A stretch of 64,000 nucleotides of DNA from Haloarcula limicola (lineage in GTDB: Archaea > Halobacteriota > Halobacteria > Halobacteriales > Haloarculaceae): positions 744,001 to 808,000 of the forward strand of contig NZ_WRXM01000001.1 of assembly GCF_010119205.1 (NCBI RefSeq), written 5' to 3'. Shown here one piece after another: positions 1 to 8,868 of this stretch. The notes beneath the pieces were generated by a model. The model was not told the origin of the DNA and ran no database searches. It saw only the letters and a list, made by a program, of their open reading frames with translations. Position numbers and translations under genes: made by a program. Position 1 is the stretch's first letter; every line of letters begins with the position of its first letter.

Positions 1-409
1 TTCCGCTCCCGATGACCGCGAGGTCGGTGGCGTCCCGTCGCGCGAGCGCGTCGACACCGACCGCGCCCGCGGCACCGGTCTTCAGGGGATTCATGCTCGC
101 GCCGTCTAAGAGCGCCAGCGGGTCGCCCGACTCCGCATCGAAGATGGGCAGCGAGAAATGGGCGTCGCGGCCGCCGAATCCCGCGGCGTACGTGTATCCG
201 CCCATCGCGCCCGTCTCGGGGAGGATGGCGAGATACCCCGTGAGCATCCCGGTGGGGTCGTCGTTGAACAGCGTCGTTCGCGGCTCCGCCGGCGCGCCCT
301 CGCCCCGTTCCCGGTACCCCTCGCGGACGGGATCCACGTAGTCGGCGGGGTCGGCGAGGTCGGCGATCTCGTCGCTCGTGAGGAACAGCGCAGTCGCGTC
401 GGTGGCCAT
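1..409 (-). CDS. Ornithine cyclodeaminase / mu-crystallin family protein (3' end outside window)
   Basis: Only the first 136 codons are visible; the gene runs off the left edge of the window. The family uses NAD(P) and includes ornithine cyclodeaminase and archaeal alanine dehydrogenase. The N-terminal substrate domain ends with LLDGASMNPLKTGAAGA around residues 100-114, the family's conserved substrate-site block with its Lys and Thr-Gly. It is followed by AVIGSG (131-136), the start of the Rossmann nucleotide-binding loop. The ATG at 409 gives a normal family N-terminus. The substrate (ornithine, alanine or another amino acid) cannot be decided from this fragment. Confidence 0.85.
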   Translation of the reverse strand, partial: MATDATALFLTSDEIADLADPADYVDPVREGYRERGEGAPAEPRTTLFNDDPTGMLTGYLAILPETGAMGGYTYAAGFGGRDAHFSLPIFDAESGDPLALLDGASMNPLKTGAAGAVGVDALARRDATDLAVIGSG

Positions 410-487
410 ACGCCACGTTTCGAGCGACCGCTTGTTAACGTACGGGACAGCGAAACCAGCAGAAGTCGGGACCGACGGGCGACGGGC

Positions 488-721
488 TCAGTCTGCGCTC
501 TGGAGCGAGTCGGACTGCATCGCGTCCGCTTGCGCGGCCGGCTCCGGGACCGGGTCTACGGGCGCGCGGACGAACATCGCGTGGCCGATGAGGCCGACCG
601 CGACGACAGAGGCCATCGGAATGGCGGTCGTCAGCGCGAACCCGGAGATCGAGAGCACACCGGTGATTCCAGCCATCGCGAGCGGGATGAGACCGAGGAC
701 AATGTCGTAGTAACCCGTCAT
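488..721 (-). CDS. Small two-helix membrane protein (77 aa)
   Basis: A 77-residue protein with two hydrophobic segments, about residues 6-26 and 31-50, and a short proline-, glutamate- and aspartate-rich tail. It looks like a conserved small haloarchaeal inner-membrane protein of unknown role. Upstream on its own strand is an A/T-rich TATA-like stretch about 25-35 nt before the ATG, which fits an independently transcribed leaderless gene. No enzymatic motif is present. Confidence 0.7.
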   Translation of the reverse strand: MTGYYDIVLGLIPLAMAGITGVLSISGFALTTAIPMASVVAVGLIGHAMFVRAPVDPVPEPAAQADAMQSDSLQSAD

Positions 722-1181
722 AAGTGTGAACTATACTTTGTGCTATGGGTACATAAGTGTTTCCCGTAATCACTGCATAGTATTTCATATAGGCATTCGA
801 TATTCTGTATAACTGCCTTGCAGACTATTTCTATAACTTATGAGAAGGTACCACTGAGGATCACACCGTAGCGGCCCGATATCCCCCTATTCTCGGAGAA
901 ACGTACCGGAGGCTACCCAGCGGTGTTGAAGGGCCGAAGAGACGTAACCGACTCTGTCAGTTTTGTTACGTTCGACCGCGAGTAGGCTATCCGATGCAGT
1001 CAGCGTCTGAGCGAAGCCGCGGCTTCGCGAGCCGTTTCAGCTTCTGAGAACTAGATATGCGGGACTACCGCCCGATCGCTGCCTGTTTTCTCGGGTGATA
1101 ATTGGGTCCGAGCGCTTATTATATGTGCCAGGATAGGCTCGATAGAGGGAGAAGCGAACCCGCTGACTTCCCTCGTGACCA
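722..1181. other. Intergenic region between divergent small genes
   Basis: This 460-nt stretch is clearly more A/T-rich than the neighbouring genes and contains no convincing ORF. It must hold the promoters of the two flanking small genes. A perfect 18-bp palindrome lies at 1011-1028. A TATA-like element CTTATTATATG lies at 1116-1126 in front of the downstream gene. Confidence 0.6.
1116..1126 (+). promoter_or_regulatory. TATA box for the 55-aa gene at 1182
   Basis: CTTATTATATG matches the haloarchaeal TATA consensus. Its distance from the ATG at 1182 predicts a start of transcription near 1147 and a short leader of about 35 nt. Confidence 0.5.
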
Positions 1182-1349
1182 ATGAGTACGAACGCCACGG
1201 ACGACACGAACGACGCCGCGATGGACGAATCGGCACGACGCTACGCCGAGCTGAACATCGGTGACGAAGAGTTCGTCATCTACGACCGGGAGAACCACCA
1301 GGCGTGGATCCAGTCGACAGTGTCGCTACACGTAGACGAACTCCGTTGA
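1182..1349 (+). CDS. Small conserved haloarchaeal protein, DUF7331-like (55 aa)
   Basis: A 55-residue acidic protein. Its core, RYAELNIGDEEFVIYDRENH around residues 20-39, is the recognisable part of a small haloarchaeal family (I believe DUF7331). It has no membrane segment or signal peptide, and no function is known to me. The ORF is preceded by a TATA-like box and stands alone, convergent with the DUF3054 gene. Confidence 0.65.
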   Translation: MSTNATDDTNDAAMDESARRYAELNIGDEEFVIYDRENHQAWIQSTVSLHVDELR

Positions 1350-1428
1350 CCGTGGCGCGTTACTCGCTGTGGTAACGGACGCGACGACGGTGGACTGACG
1401 CGACATCTCTCAGACCCATTTTTCATTT

Positions 1429-1851
1429 TTAAAACCGCGAGAGCGCGAGCGTCGCGGCCGCTCGCCAGAGACAGAGGAGCGTCCCGCCGATCAGCACCGA
1501 GACGACAGCGAAGGTCAGCGCCGCGTCCCCGTGAAACACCGCGGTCGCGCGCAGCCCCATCGCGACGACGACGGCCAGTATCCAGCTGACAAGAGTGACG
1601 CCGAGCGTTCGTCGGAGGTCCGCCGTCGCGTCGGTCGCGTAGAGCCCCGCTGCTCCGGCCATCAGCACCCAGCCGACGAGAAACGGCGCGAACGTGCCGG
1701 CGACGCGCCCCACGTCGACGAGCGGGTTGTAGCCGTGTTGGTACTCGCCGGCCGCGACGAAGAGGAGGATCGCCGCGAGGTCTCCGACCGCCAGTACCGC
1801 CGTCCGCGCGGACGGCTCGATGCGTCGCCATCCGACCGTCGAGACGCTCAT
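1429..1851 (-). CDS. DUF3054 family membrane protein
   Basis: A 140-residue integral membrane protein with four predicted helices (about residues 17-36, 50-69, 82-101 and 108-135). The N-terminal GDLAAILLFVAAG and the PFLVGW motif near residue 56 are typical of DUF3054, a family of unknown function in archaea and actinobacteria. The ATG at 1851 overlaps the stop of the upstream methyltransferase by 4 nt (ATGA), so the two are probably translated together. Confidence 0.75.
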   Translation of the reverse strand: MSVSTVGWRRIEPSARTAVLAVGDLAAILLFVAAGEYQHGYNPLVDVGRVAGTFAPFLVGWVLMAGAAGLYATDATADLRRTLGVTLVSWILAVVVAMGLRATAVFHGDAALTFAVVSVLIGGTLLCLWRAAATLALSRF

Positions 1852-2450
1852 ACGTCGCGTTCGGACTCCCCGTACTTCCCTGTCCCGCTCGTGACGCCGG
1901 CGACCGTGTAGCCGAAGCCCCGTTCGACCACGCGCGGGGCGAACTCCGCCGTCGCCATCCGCATCGTCAGTTCGTCCGGTCGGAAGAAGGTAGATTCGAA
2001 GCCCACGAGGTGCTCTACGGCCACCAGCGCCCGTCCTCGGAGCGTCCCCGGGTCGAACTCCCTGACGACGAGGACGCCGCCCGGACGCAGGACGCGACGG
2101 GCCTCGGCCAGTACAGCGTCGACTGCACCCATGTGGTGCAACGCGTCGACGATCAGCACCGCGTCCACGCTCGCTGTGGCGACCGGGAGCCTGCCCGCGT
2201 CGCCGACGACGGTATCGAGTCCATGTCGCCGTGCCTGTCGAAGCATGCCCGGTGCGGCGTCCACGACGATCCGTCGCGGGACGTCGAGCGACCGGACGGC
2301 CCGTCCCGAACCGCCGCCGACGTCGAGCACCCGTCGAACGTCCCGCTCTGCGGCTCCGAACCCTCGACGCAACTCGCTCGCTCGAGCCGGCGGCATCAGG
2401 CGGTCGTATGCCCACCCGAAGCGGTCGAACGGACCGACGTCGCTCTGCAT
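1848..2450 (-). CDS. Class I SAM-dependent methyltransferase
   Basis: A 200-residue methyltransferase of the UbiE/Methyltransf_11 type. Motif I is VLDVGGGSGRAV (about residues 41-52), the acidic motif II is IVVDAAPGML, and the later LPVATASVDAVLIVDALHHM block is typical of this group. The post-motif LRPGGVLVVREF is also present. The substrate is not identifiable. The gene is first in a two-gene unit with the DUF3054 membrane protein, overlapping it by 4 nt. Confidence 0.8.
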   Translation of the reverse strand: MQSDVGPFDRFGWAYDRLMPPARASELRRGFGAAERDVRRVLDVGGGSGRAVRSLDVPRRIVVDAAPGMLRQARRHGLDTVVGDAGRLPVATASVDAVLIVDALHHMGAVDAVLAEARRVLRPGGVLVVREFDPGTLRGRALVAVEHLVGFESTFFRPDELTMRMATAEFAPRVVERGFGYTVAGVTSGTGKYGESERDV

Positions 2451-2526
2451 ACCCCTCGTTTGGAGAGCGAGCCCTAAATCGCTCGCCCGCCACAGCGTAC
2501 AACTTTCCGGACCCCGAACCCCGCGT

Positions 2527-3051
2527 ATGGAGTTCGTGTTGCTGGGGTGGCCCGAGGACGGCCACCGCCTGCGCCTCGATCACCGGCGCTTCGCCTACGC
2601 CGGGAAGTTCGTCATGACCTCGACGGGCAAGGCCGTCGTCGGCGACGACGGCGTGGTCGCCGCCGCGGCGTTCGACGCCGACCGAACCGACGCCGAGACG
2701 CTCTGTGTCCGTTACGTCACCGTCCGAGACGACCGGCGGGGGGAGCGGCTGGGCGCTCGGCTCCTGCGTTTCGTCAGAGAGCGGGCGAGAGAGCGGGGCT
2801 ACGAGCGGGTGACCATCGGCGTCAACAACCCCTTCTCCTATCAGGCGGCCTACCGCGCGGGGCTGTGTTTCACGGGCGAGGAGAGCGGCCTCGCGGAGCT
2901 CACTCTCGCCTGGCCCGGTGACCGAAGTACGTCTCGGTACCAAGCGGGACTGGACGTGTTTCGCCAGCGCGACCTCTCGGCGGAAGAGGTATCGTTTCTT
3001 GACGACAAACGCGAGAGCGACCCGCCGACAGTGCTGCCCCCGCCGGCTTAG
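2527..3051 (+). CDS. GNAT-family N-acetyltransferase
   Basis: A 174-residue GNAT acetyltransferase. The acetyl-CoA binding loop is visible as RRGERLGARLL (about residues 70-80), after the beta-4 strand VRYVTV. The later NPFSYQAAYRAGL segment matches the C-terminal GNAT helix and strand. The acceptor substrate is unknown. The stop codon overlaps the stop of the convergent gene at 3048, so the two genes share their ends. Confidence 0.75.
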   Translation: MEFVLLGWPEDGHRLRLDHRRFAYAGKFVMTSTGKAVVGDDGVVAAAAFDADRTDAETLCVRYVTVRDDRRGERLGARLLRFVRERARERGYERVTIGVNNPFSYQAAYRAGLCFTGEESGLAELTLAWPGDRSTSRYQAGLDVFRQRDLSAEEVSFLDDKRESDPPTVLPPPA

Positions 3052-3860
3052 ACCGGTTCGGACTCGAAGAGGCGCGCGTCGCAGTCCCCGCAGGCGACCG
3101 CGGCCACGTCGTACTCGCTGCAACAGGACTGGACCGTCTCCGTCCCGAACGTCGGGGTGCCGCCACATGCCGGGCAGGTGTCGAGGAACAGTCGCAGGCC
3201 GTTCAGTACTTGCCCACGCTGGCGGACCGACAGCCGTTCCCAATCGTCGTACTGGTCTTCGAGCACCCGCGCGGCGGCGATGTCGGCTTCGAACGCCGCA
3301 CGCGACTCCCACGTCCCGACGTACCCCTCGTCGACTCGCGCGCGGAACGCCTCGCCGTGGTCCTCGAACTCGATCTCCGTGTCGTCGAGGTTCAGTTGCG
3401 CGAGCAGCGCCGTCCGGTCCGGGTCGGCCTCGTCCAGCGCGCCGCGCCACGCCTCGCTGTACCACTCGGTCAGACAGAGGTCGTCGCCGCACGGTTCGAG
3501 CGCGCCGATGTCGAGCAGCAACTGTTCGACGTCGACGGCCTCCTCGGGCGTCGTCGCGGTCTCCGACGGCTCCGCCGCCGGTCCCTTGCCGAACAGCGCC
3601 AGCGCGCTCGCGGGCATGTATCGCTTCGTCAGCGTCGGCGTCCCCGGCACCAGATACCCCCGGAGGTAGATCGCGGCGGCGGCGGGCAACAGGACGGCAG
3701 CCGCGGCGAGCGTCGCGACCGTCGAGCCACCGGCGCGGAAACCGAGAGCGGCGGCGACCAGCGCGAGACCGACGGCGATGACGCCGTTGACGACCGTACA
3801 GGGGAGACAGCGGTTCTCGCCGATGTACTCCGGTCGCTTGAGGCGGTCGACTACGCGCAT
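3048..3860 (-). CDS. Membrane-anchored protein with C-terminal zinc ribbon (unknown function)
   Basis: A 270-residue protein. An N-terminal CLPC pair is followed by two hydrophobic helices (about residues 25-70), which place it in the membrane. A soluble acidic region follows, ending in a cysteine-rich domain near residues 227-260 (CPACGG, then a CC pair, then CGDCD) that looks like a zinc ribbon. I do not recognise a named family. It ends convergently on the acetyltransferase gene with overlapping stops. Confidence 0.6.
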   Translation of the reverse strand: MRVVDRLKRPEYIGENRCLPCTVVNGVIAVGLALVAAALGFRAGGSTVATLAAAAVLLPAAAAIYLRGYLVPGTPTLTKRYMPASALALFGKGPAAEPSETATTPEEAVDVEQLLLDIGALEPCGDDLCLTEWYSEAWRGALDEADPDRTALLAQLNLDDTEIEFEDHGEAFRARVDEGYVGTWESRAAFEADIAAARVLEDQYDDWERLSVRQRGQVLNGLRLFLDTCPACGGTPTFGTETVQSCCSEYDVAAVACGDCDARLFESEPV

Positions 3861-3940
3861 CGACGGATAATTCGGCGTGCTCCCTGTTGAATCTTACCCG
3901 TCCCGGGAGATTCAAACCGCTGTCCCACCAACGAGGGCCA

Positions 3941-4921
3941 ATGGGAAACGCAGACCTCCGGTCGCTCGCGGTCATCGAAGACGTCTCCTTCGACGATCTG
4001 GACGGAACCGTCGTCGCCGTGGACGCGCACAACTGGCTCTATCGCTATCTGACGACGACGGTCAAGTTCACGAGCGACGGGAAGTACACGACCAGCGACG
4101 GCACTGAGGTGGCGAACCTCATCGGCGTCGTCCAGGGGCTCCCGAAGTTCTTCGAGCACGGCCTGACGCCGGTGTTCGTCTTCGACGGCGCGGTCACCGA
4201 CCTCAAGGACGACGAGGTCGAGAAGCGCCGACAGCAGCGGGAGCGCTACGAGGCGGAACTCGAAGAGGCCCGCGAGAGCGGCGACAGCGTCCGCGCTTCC
4301 AAACTCGACTCGCGCACCCAGCGACTCACCGAGACCATCGTCGAGACGACGCGTGACCTGCTTGAACTGCTCGACGTGCCCATCGTCGATGCTCCGGCAG
4401 AGGGCGAGGGGCAGGCCTCCTACATGGCGCGACAGGGCGACGTGGACTACGTCGGCAGCGAGGACTACGACGCCCTGCTGTTCGGCGCGCCCTACACGCT
4501 CCGGCAACTCACCTCCAAGGGCGACCCCGAACTGATGGACTTCGAGGCGACGCTCGACGAGCACGACCTCACCTGGGAGCAACTCGTCGACGCCGCCATC
4601 CTCATGGGGACCGACTTCAACGAGGGGATCGCCGGCATCGGTCCCAAGACCGCCGTCAAGGAGCTGCGCGAGCACGGCGACCTCTACGCCGTCCTGGAGG
4701 CGCGCGGCGACCACATCGACCACGCCGACCGCATCAGGAACCTGTTTCTCGACCCCGCCGTCACCGACGACTACGAGGTCAGGACAGATATCGAACCGGA
4801 CGTGGCGGCCGCTCGCCGATTCGTCACCGAGGAGTGGGAGGTCGACCCCGAGGAAGTCACTCGCGGGTTCGAGCGCCTCGAAGAATCCGTCGTGCAGACG
4901 GGGCTGGACCGCTGGACGTAG
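3941..4921 (+). CDS. fen: Flap endonuclease 1 (FEN-1)
   Basis: A 326-residue structure-specific nuclease that removes 5' flaps during lagging-strand maturation and repair. The N-terminal XPG domain has [12 protein letters not shown] and FVFDGAV with metal-binding aspartates. The internal domain has [20 protein letters not shown] and [17 protein letters not shown] (acidic cluster plus helix-hairpin-helix). The C-terminus QTGLDRWT is a PIP box for the PCNA clamp. Length and motif order match archaeal FEN-1. The ATG at 3941 starts exactly at the conserved N-terminus. Confidence 0.96.
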   Translation: MGNADLRSLAVIEDVSFDDLDGTVVAVDAHNWLYRYLTTTVKFTSDGKYTTSDGTEVANLIGVVQGLPKFFEHGLTPVFVFDGAVTDLKDDEVEKRRQQRERYEAELEEARESGDSVRASKLDSRTQRLTETIVETTRDLLELLDVPIVDAPAEGEGQASYMARQGDVDYVGSEDYDALLFGAPYTLRQLTSKGDPELMDFEATLDEHDLTWEQLVDAAILMGTDFNEGIAGIGPKTAVKELREHGDLYAVLEARGDHIDHADRIRNLFLDPAVTDDYEVRTDIEPDVAAARRFVTEEWEVDPEEVTRGFERLEESVVQTGLDRWT

Positions 4922-4961
4922 TCGGAAAACGGGCCCCGTCGCGAGCGGAGAACGACCGCCG

Positions 4962-6104
4962 TCAGACGACGGACTGGACCTTCTCGACGGAGTCGAGATT
5001 CCGGTTCCGAACTGCCTCGCCGGAGCGCGAATCGAAGACGTGAATCGCCTCCTCGGGGAACCGGACCGCGACGCGTTCCCCGCCCTCGACGTCTCGCATC
5101 CCGTCGACGGTGGCGATGAAGTGTGACTCCTCGCTCCCGTCGAACGTGAGGTGGACCGTGTTCTCGTTCCCGCGCGGTTCGACCACGTCGACGACGGCGT
5201 CGTAGTCGTGACGGCCCGACGCCGTCTCGACCACTTCGACGTCCTCCGGGCGAACCCCGAGCGTGACGTCGGTGCGGTCGCCCAGTTCGTCGACGGTCCG
5301 CTCCGAGAGTTCGTACTCGAAGTGATCGGTGACGAGCGTCGAGCCCCGTCGGTCGGCCTCGAAGAAGTTCATCGATGGCTCGCCGATGAACCCCGCGACG
5401 AAGAGGTTGTTGGGCTCGTGATAGCACTCGAGCGGCGTCGCCGCCTGCTGGAGTCGCCCGTCGTTGAGGATAGCGATGCGGTCGGACATCGTCATCGCCT
5501 CGGTCTGGTCGTGGGTGACGTAGACGGTCGTCACGTCCAGATCCTCTTGCAGGTGCTGGAGTTCCGTCCGCATCTCCGAGCGAAGCTTCGCGTCCAGATT
5601 GGCCAGCGGTTCGTCCATCAGGAACACTTCGGGGTCACGAACGATCGCGCGGCCCAGCGCTACGCGCTGTTGTTGCCCGCCGGAGAGTTCGCCCGGTTTC
5701 CGGTCGATGAGGTCGTGGATACCGAGCAGTTGCGTCGCGTCGGTGACGCGCTCGTCGATCTCGTCGTCCGAGAGCTTCGTCGATTGTTCCAGCCCGAACG
5801 CCATGTTCTCCCTGACGGTCATGTGGGGGTACAGCGCGTAGGACTGGAACACCATCGCCACGTTCCGCTGGGCGGGTGGCTGGTCGTTGATGATGTCGTT
5901 TCCGAGTCGAATCTCGCCGGACGTGATGTCTTCGAGGCCGGCGATCATCCGAAGCGTCGTCGACTTCCCGCATCCGGAGGGGCCGACCACACAGAGGAAC
6001 TCGCCGTCCTGGATGTCGACCGACACTTCGTCGACGGCGACGATTTCGCCCTCGTCGTCGTCGTGGAATACCTTCGTTACGTCGTCGAGTGTTAGATTTG
6101 CCAT
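4962..6104 (-). CDS. Sugar-type ABC transporter ATP-binding protein (MalK/UgpC class)
   Basis: A 380-residue ATPase. The Walker A motif GPSGCGKST is at about residues 41-49, the Q-loop in VFQSYALYP, the signature LSGGQQQR at 140-147, Walker B FLMDEPLANLD near 161, and the switch histidine in VTHDQ. The C-terminal OB-fold (TOBE) regulatory domain from about residue 240, with GVRPEDVEV, marks the carbohydrate-importer class. It lies 12 nt downstream of two permeases and is the last gene of the operon. The sugar imported cannot be read from the sequence. Confidence 0.92.
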   Translation of the reverse strand: MANLTLDDVTKVFHDDDEGEIVAVDEVSVDIQDGEFLCVVGPSGCGKSTTLRMIAGLEDITSGEIRLGNDIINDQPPAQRNVAMVFQSYALYPHMTVRENMAFGLEQSTKLSDDEIDERVTDATQLLGIHDLIDRKPGELSGGQQQRVALGRAIVRDPEVFLMDEPLANLDAKLRSEMRTELQHLQEDLDVTTVYVTHDQTEAMTMSDRIAILNDGRLQQAATPLECYHEPNNLFVAGFIGEPSMNFFEADRRGSTLVTDHFEYELSERTVDELGDRTDVTLGVRPEDVEVVETASGRHDYDAVVDVVEPRGNENTVHLTFDGSEESHFIATVDGMRDVEGGERVAVRFPEEAIHVFDSRSGEAVRNRNLDSVEKVQSVV

Positions 6105-6116
6105 TCTGTGGACCTC

Positions 6117-7043
6117 CTATTCAGCGACACCCTTTGCGAACTGTTCACCGAAGAAGACGTACACGAGCAGCGTCGGCAGCGCGGCGACGATCGCCCCGGC
6201 CATCGTGGTGTTGAACGACTGGACGACGCCGCCGGTCAGGGCGGTGAGCCGCTGGGTCGCGACGTTGGCCGCCGGCTCGTTGACCAGCACGAGCGCGAAC
6301 AGCAGGTCGTTGTACACCTGCGTGAACTGGTAGATGAGCGTCACCGCGAACATCGGGAGCGACAGCGGCAGGATGATGTTCTTGTAGATGCTGAACGCCG
6401 TCGCGCCGTCTAAGCGCGCGGCCTCGATCATCTCGTCGGAGATGCTCTTGTAGTACGACCGGAACAACAGCGTACAGATGGGCAGCCCGTATGCGGCGTG
6501 GGTGATCGATAGCTGCACGAGCTGCACGTCGCCGTTTCGACTCGGGTACACCCAGTTGCCGTCGGTGTAGAACCCGAAGACGGTGTTGACGAAGCCGTTC
6601 ATGAGGTCCGGGAGGATCTGGTACCAGAACTGCGAGAGCGGCACCAGCACGGCCTGGTAGGGGATGAAGATACCCGCGATGATGAGCACGACGACGCCGA
6701 CCTGTCCGCGCCAGTCGAGCGTCGTGAGCCCGTAGGCGGTCAGGCTGCCGAGCAGCGCCGACAGGATCGTCGCCGGGATCGCCATCAGCATGGAGTTAAC
6801 GAGCCCCGGACGGAGCGTGTTCCACGCCGTCTGGAGCGCGGCCAACGTGAAGCCGTCGGCCGACGGTGGCGCGAACGGGACGGTCTGTGCGAACGCCTGC
6901 TGGGTCTTGAACATCGTCATCACGGCCGTCTCCATCGGGAAGAGATAGAAGACGATGCCGAACAGCAAGACGACGTAGAGGCCGATACGGCTGCGCTCCA
7001 TGTTCCGGAGCCGCTGAATGGGATTTCGATCAGACGTACTCAT
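6117..7043 (-). CDS. Sugar-type ABC transporter permease (MalG-like)
   Basis: A 308-residue inner-membrane permease with about six helices. The cytoplasmic EAA loop EAARLDGATAFSIYKNIILP is the contact site for the ATPase. The short cytoplasmic N-terminus and single first helix resemble MalG-type subunits. Its ATG overlaps the end of the preceding permease gene by 4 nt (7040-7043), so the two are probably translationally coupled. An insertion between the central helices (GFYTDGNWVYPSRNGD) is extracytoplasmic. Confidence 0.9.
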   Translation of the reverse strand: MSTSDRNPIQRLRNMERSRIGLYVVLLFGIVFYLFPMETAVMTMFKTQQAFAQTVPFAPPSADGFTLAALQTAWNTLRPGLVNSMLMAIPATILSALLGSLTAYGLTTLDWRGQVGVVVLIIAGIFIPYQAVLVPLSQFWYQILPDLMNGFVNTVFGFYTDGNWVYPSRNGDVQLVQLSITHAAYGLPICTLLFRSYYKSISDEMIEAARLDGATAFSIYKNIILPLSLPMFAVTLIYQFTQVYNDLLFALVLVNEPAANVATQRLTALTGGVVQSFNTTMAGAIVAALPTLLVYVFFGEQFAKGVAE

Positions 7044-8110
7044 AGCTGACCTCGCTTGTATTCACTGTAGAGATACGGGCCGATGACGAGCAGCGCGAGA
7101 ACGAACAACACGATGGCGATCGCGGAGCCGTAGGCCCACCGGAGGCTGCTGAACGCGACGCGGTACATCATCGTCGCCAGGATGTCCAGGTTCGCGCCCG
7201 GCTGTGAGCCGCGGAGCGCGTAGATGAAGTCGAACGCTTTCAGCGCGAACACCATCAGCACGACCGACGCCGAGACGGCCGAAGCGCGCAGTTGCGGGAT
7301 GATGACGCGGAGGTACATCCGCACCGTCGACGCGCCGTCGACGCGCGCGGCCTCGTAGTGTTCGTCGGGGATCGCGCGCAGTCCGGCGAGGAACACGACC
7401 ATCGCGTAGCCGCTGAACTGCCAGATGAGCGCGAAGATGACGGCCGCGAGGGCCGTCGTGTTCCAGGAGAGCCACTGGACGACGGTGGCGTTGACCGTCT
7501 CGGGTTTCAGCAGCGAGACGACCACCCCCTCGAGATTCAACAGCCGGAGTAGCTGATTGAACACGCCGTTCTTGGCGTTGTACACCCACGCCCACATCGT
7601 CGCCGTCACGACGAACGAGAGGCTCATCGGGAGCAGGTAGATGGTCCGGAACGTGTTCTCGAAGCGGATGTTCTGGTCTATCAGTATGGCGACCAGCATC
7701 CCGAGGGCCAGACAGAGGATAGTGAACACCACCAGTAAGACGATGGTGTTCTGCGTCGCCTGCCAGAACGCCCCGTCGCTCAGCATCGTCGCGTACATGC
7801 TGAGATCGAGCTGGCCGTAGTTGGGTTCGCCGAGGCCCTGGAAGTCCGTCATCGAGAGGAGGACGTTCCAGAAGATCGCACCGTAGACGAAAAAGCCCGC
7901 CAGCAACACCGGCGGTAGCCAGAACGGGGCCGATTCGATCAGTTCCCACTGGACGGGCAGCGAATCTCGGAGCGTGTCCCGTCGTCGGTCGCCGACGACG
8001 GTCTCTGTCCCACCGTCTGTCGCTACTTGTCTATCACCCGATTCCTCCCGCGATGTCGCCGACCGGAGGGTATCCCCGGCTTTTCGGAGTCTATTGAGTA
8101 TCTCGCGCAT
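7040..8110 (-). CDS. Sugar-type ABC transporter permease (MalF-like)
   Basis: A 356-residue permease with a long, charged cytoplasmic N-terminus of about 60 residues before the first helix, then six or more membrane helices. The EAA loop reads YEAARVDGASTVRMYLRVII. It pairs with the MalG-like subunit immediately downstream. Upstream, where haloarchaeal sugar ABC operons normally carry the extracellular binding protein, there is only a 108-residue ORF of poor coding quality. Confidence 0.9.
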   Translation of the reverse strand: MREILNRLRKAGDTLRSATSREESGDRQVATDGGTETVVGDRRRDTLRDSLPVQWELIESAPFWLPPVLLAGFFVYGAIFWNVLLSMTDFQGLGEPNYGQLDLSMYATMLSDGAFWQATQNTIVLLVVFTILCLALGMLVAILIDQNIRFENTFRTIYLLPMSLSFVVTATMWAWVYNAKNGVFNQLLRLLNLEGVVVSLLKPETVNATVVQWLSWNTTALAAVIFALIWQFSGYAMVVFLAGLRAIPDEHYEAARVDGASTVRMYLRVIIPQLRASAVSASVVLMVFALKAFDFIYALRGSQPGANLDILATMMYRVAFSSLRWAYGSAIAIVLFVLALLVIGPYLYSEYKRGQL

Positions 8111-8122
8111 GGTTGTGTCAGT

Positions 8123-8449
8123 CTACGCGGACGTGAGTTCGTCGTACACCGCGTCGACGGCGTCGTCTGTGTCGGAACCCGACGCCCACGGTGGTAGTAC
8201 CGTGGACGCCGCCGGTCCCCGCTCGGTCGCGGGGACGGTCACTACGTCGCTCACCCACCAGTGAGCGAGTCGTCGCGCCGCCGACACCGCTGGTGTACCA
8301 CTAGCACCCGTCGTCGCCTCGCCGTTCTGTGGCTCCTCGCTGGAGCGACCGCTGCGGTCGGCGGAGGCGTCCGCGGCTACCGTCGCTCGCGTGCAGGTGG
8401 CGCGAGCGCGTGATAGCTGCGGATGTGGGTCGTCAGTCGCGGTTGTCAC
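8123..8449 (-). pseudogene. ORF upstream of the permeases; possible remnant of the solute-binding protein
   Basis: A 108-residue ORF ending 12 nt before the permease start. The first 60 residues are low-complexity (Ala, Thr, Ser, Arg) and look non-functional. The last part, ending WASGSDTDDAVDAVYDELTSA, resembles the C-terminal helix of carbohydrate-binding proteins that usually precede such permeases. No signal peptide or lipobox is present. It could be the decayed tail of a deleted binding-protein gene, or a chance ORF. Confidence 0.3.
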
Positions 8450-8868
8450 CGCGGAGTCGAACTCATCCTAAGTGGTAAGACCCAACACTTAATGCTTCCG
8501 AATATTCATGCATATCGGACGGCGGCTGAAACGCCGAAATTCGCCGCTATCGCCGTTCTATGGTGATAATTCGTGATTTTATTCGTCGCTCTCTTGGCTT
8601 GGGGTGTCATGCTCTCTATATTCCTCTGTAAGCATTCGAAATTCCGATATTCGTGAAAATCCTACGTAGGCATCGAAGAGTTCCCTCGCAGTTCCCCGAA
8701 CGACGAGTCCGTCAGTCGACAGCGAGCTGAGAATACCCCTATTTCGTGTGGAGTTCGATAAATTGTGGTGAATAACTACGTAACGATTAGCGACCGACGG
8801 CTGTCGATGCGGGGAAGTCCCGAACGTACCGGTGGGTTTTACGCGGGGGCGTTCGACCGGTCGTACGT
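8450..8868. other. Intergenic region between the ABC operon and fumC
   Basis: This 419-nt, relatively A/T-rich stretch separates divergent transcription units. A TATA-like element TTTTAC precedes fumC at 8837-8842. The left half (8480-8520) has A/T-rich segments that could serve the ABC operon. I see no convincing gene or strong repeat. Confidence 0.55.
8837..8842 (+). promoter_or_regulatory. TATA box of fumC
   Basis: TTTTAC centred 29 nt before the ATG at 8869 predicts a leaderless mRNA and supports the chosen start. Confidence 0.55.

Noticed and set aside
1429-4032. An 867-codon minus-strand ORF spanning several genes
   Set aside because: Only its last 140 codons (the DUF3054 protein) are real. 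The rest is antisense or out of frame to recognised genes.
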